NCBI GenBank assembly: GCA_934511465.1
Contig: CAKSWG010000054.1
Span: forward strand, 1 to 7,762
Direction: 5' to 3'
DNA length: 7,762 bases
Source: an uncultured Faecalibacterium sp.
GTDB taxonomy: Bacteria > Bacillota > Clostridia > Oscillospirales > Ruminococcaceae
This document shows, piece by piece, positions 6,785 through 7,762 of the stretch. Under the pieces are notes generated by a model. It worked only from the letters and a program-made list of their open reading frames with translations, did no database searches and was not told where the DNA came from. Each line of letters starts with the position of its first letter. Position 1 is the first letter of the stretch. Both the position numbers and the translations under genes were made by a program.

Positions 6785-7762
6785 TCAGACTTCCTGCATG
6801 GCGTTCTTGCCTGCAACATAGCCGTAGTACATGGCCATGGAGTGGCTGACGCCCTTCAGGCCGATGGGGTACTCGGTGGCAAAGCGATTGCCCTGCACGT
6901 TGCCTGCCACATACAGGCCGGGGATCACGTTGCGGTCGGCATCGAAGGTGTGGCAGTTCTCGTCGCTCTCCAAGCCGCCGATGCAGACCAGCAGCAGGGC
7001 GGTGGTGAACTTATCGGCGTAGAAGGGGCCGTTCTCCACAGCCCACATGCGGGAAGCGGGCTTGTGGAAGTCCTCGTCGTAGCCGTCCTTGGCCAGCTGG
7101 TTGTAGCGCTGAATGGACTCCAGAGCGGTCTGCTGGGCAGCGGTGTCGTCCGGGTAGATCTTTGCCACCAGCTCTTCCAGCGTGTCGGCCTTGACGGCGC
7201 GGCCATCGGCTACAGCGGCCTCCAGCTGATAGGGGCTCTTGTAATTGCGGTAGGTGGTGTTGTTCTTGGGGCCCTCTGCCTCGCTGGCGTAGTCCTCGTA
7301 GTAGCAGGCACCGCCGTGGGCTGCGGGCATGTAGGGCAGCTGCTGGGGCCAGTTGGAGTCGAAGATCTGCCAGCTCTCGCGGTTCTTCTGCAGCTCGATC
7401 TGGTTTTCCAGCTGCTGGCCGGGCAGGTCCTCGTTCATGAAGCGCTTGCCGTTCAGATCCAGATTCAAAAAGCCTGCGTTGCCCATGACGCCCACACCGG
7501 ACAGGTCGGCACCGCCGCCCATATGGTGGATCATGGGTGCGTGGCTCTGCTGCACCTGAGCGCCTGCCCACATGCCCAGCTGGATGCCGTCGCCCTGATT
7601 GGTGAAGCTGCCCTCCACGTCCACATTGGTGAACAGGCACTGGATGTTGTTCTCAATGACCTCGGGGCAGAAATGCTTGAGCATCTTGGTGTTCTGGGAG
7701 TAATCGCCGGTGGACAGGATCACGCCCTTGGCGGCGTTGCACTTGATGTACTCGCCGGTGGC
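6785..7762 (-). CDS. FAD-dependent oxidoreductase, fumarate-reductase flavoprotein-like, C-terminal part (runs off the right edge)
   Basis: The C-terminal 325 residues of a minus-strand gene; reading continues in frame past 7762, and the GTG at 7723 is internal. Family segments in order (numbered from that GTG codon) are KGVILSTGDY at the start, matching the KAVILATGG strand of FAD_binding_2 proteins, then GDGIQLGMWAGA (45-55), LDLNGKRFMNED (88-99), GPFYADKF (232-239), CIGGLESDENC (247-257) and the FAD-domain end GLYVAGNVQGNRF (269-281) with GVSHSMAMYYGYVAG (291-305). This is the fumarate/urocanate reductase and 3-ketosteroid dehydrogenase superfamily. The usual RLGG arginine is replaced by an EYPIGLKG stretch and the histidine before the GG of the capping region is absent, so it is probably not a fumarate reductase. 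The N-terminus, any Tat or lipoprotein signal, and any FMN-binding domain lie outside the window, so the electron donor and location cannot be judged. It is followed by its own terminator. Confidence 0.85.
   Translation of the reverse strand, partial: ATGEYIKCNAAKGVILSTGDYSQNTKMLKHFCPEVIENNIQCLFTNVDVEGSFTNQGDGIQLGMWAGAQVQQSHAPMIHHMGGGADLSGVGVMGNAGFLNLDLNGKRFMNEDLPGQQLENQIELQKNRESWQIFDSNWPQQLPYMPAAHGGACYYEDYASEAEGPKNNTTYRNYKSPYQLEAAVADGRAVKADTLEELVAKIYPDDTAAQQTALESIQRYNQLAKDGYDEDFHKPASRMWAVENGPFYADKFTTALLLVCIGGLESDENCHTFDADRNVIPGLYVAGNVQGNRFATEYPIGLKGVSHSMAMYYGYVAGKNAMQEV

Noticed and set aside
7011..7640. A 209-codon minus-strand frame within the flavoprotein gene.
   Set aside because: It is an alternative frame of the flavoprotein, rich in Arg, Gly and Pro as expected of a shifted GC-rich reading, and has no domain.

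Overview
The window looks like chromosomal DNA of a GC-rich low-oxygen Firmicute of the Oscillospiraceae/Ruminococcaceae type, with a Faecalibacterium-like organism as the best guess. This rests on strong Shine-Dalgarno sites, sigma-A type promoters, AT-rich intergenic gaps between GC-rich genes, a clostridial-style HisZ and a large FAD reductase-like protein. The taxonomic call is inference; no rRNA or other marker gene is present.

Layout, left to right. Positions 1-260 (minus) hold the start of hisZ, the regulatory subunit of the first histidine-biosynthesis enzyme. It has its own promoter near 421-449 and a GC-rich structured leader of about 150 nt. A long hairpin terminator (574-616) separates it from a GH1 6-phospho-beta-glucosidase gene (657-2105, minus). 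A 240-bp AT-rich divergent control region (2106-2345) follows. Rightward from it run ridA (2346-2720), a PTS permease IIBC of the glucose/beta-glucoside family (2779-4167), a fold-type I PLP aminotransferase (4271-5482) and a YheO/DauR-type regulator (5567-6244). A very strong terminator (6252-6302) closes this block. Beyond it, on the minus strand, lie trxA (6307-6615) and, upstream of trxA and cut by the window edge, a fumarate-reductase-like flavoprotein (6785-7762) with its own terminator.

The central block, 657-6244, reads as one locus. The PTS would import and phosphorylate a glucoside or related sugar and the GH1 enzyme would hydrolyse the 6-phospho-beta-glucoside. The unusual part is the company: RidA (imine/enamine deaminase), a PLP aminotransferase and a YheO-family sensor normally go with amino-acid or imine chemistry. 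The two divergent units carry closely related AT-rich palindromes with the same core, AAATAAATTT, at 2121-2140 and 2306-2325. The second sits on the predicted start point of the ridA operon. A weaker relative (5474-5489) lies upstream of the regulator gene. The simplest model is a single-regulator system coupling uptake of a glucoside, perhaps a nitrogen-containing conjugate, to processing of an amine or imine released from it. The substrate is unknown and the model is inference.

The hisZ, trxA and flavoprotein genes look like ordinary neighbours outside that locus. The flavoprotein lacks the arginine and histidine motifs expected of a true fumarate reductase, so its substrate is open.
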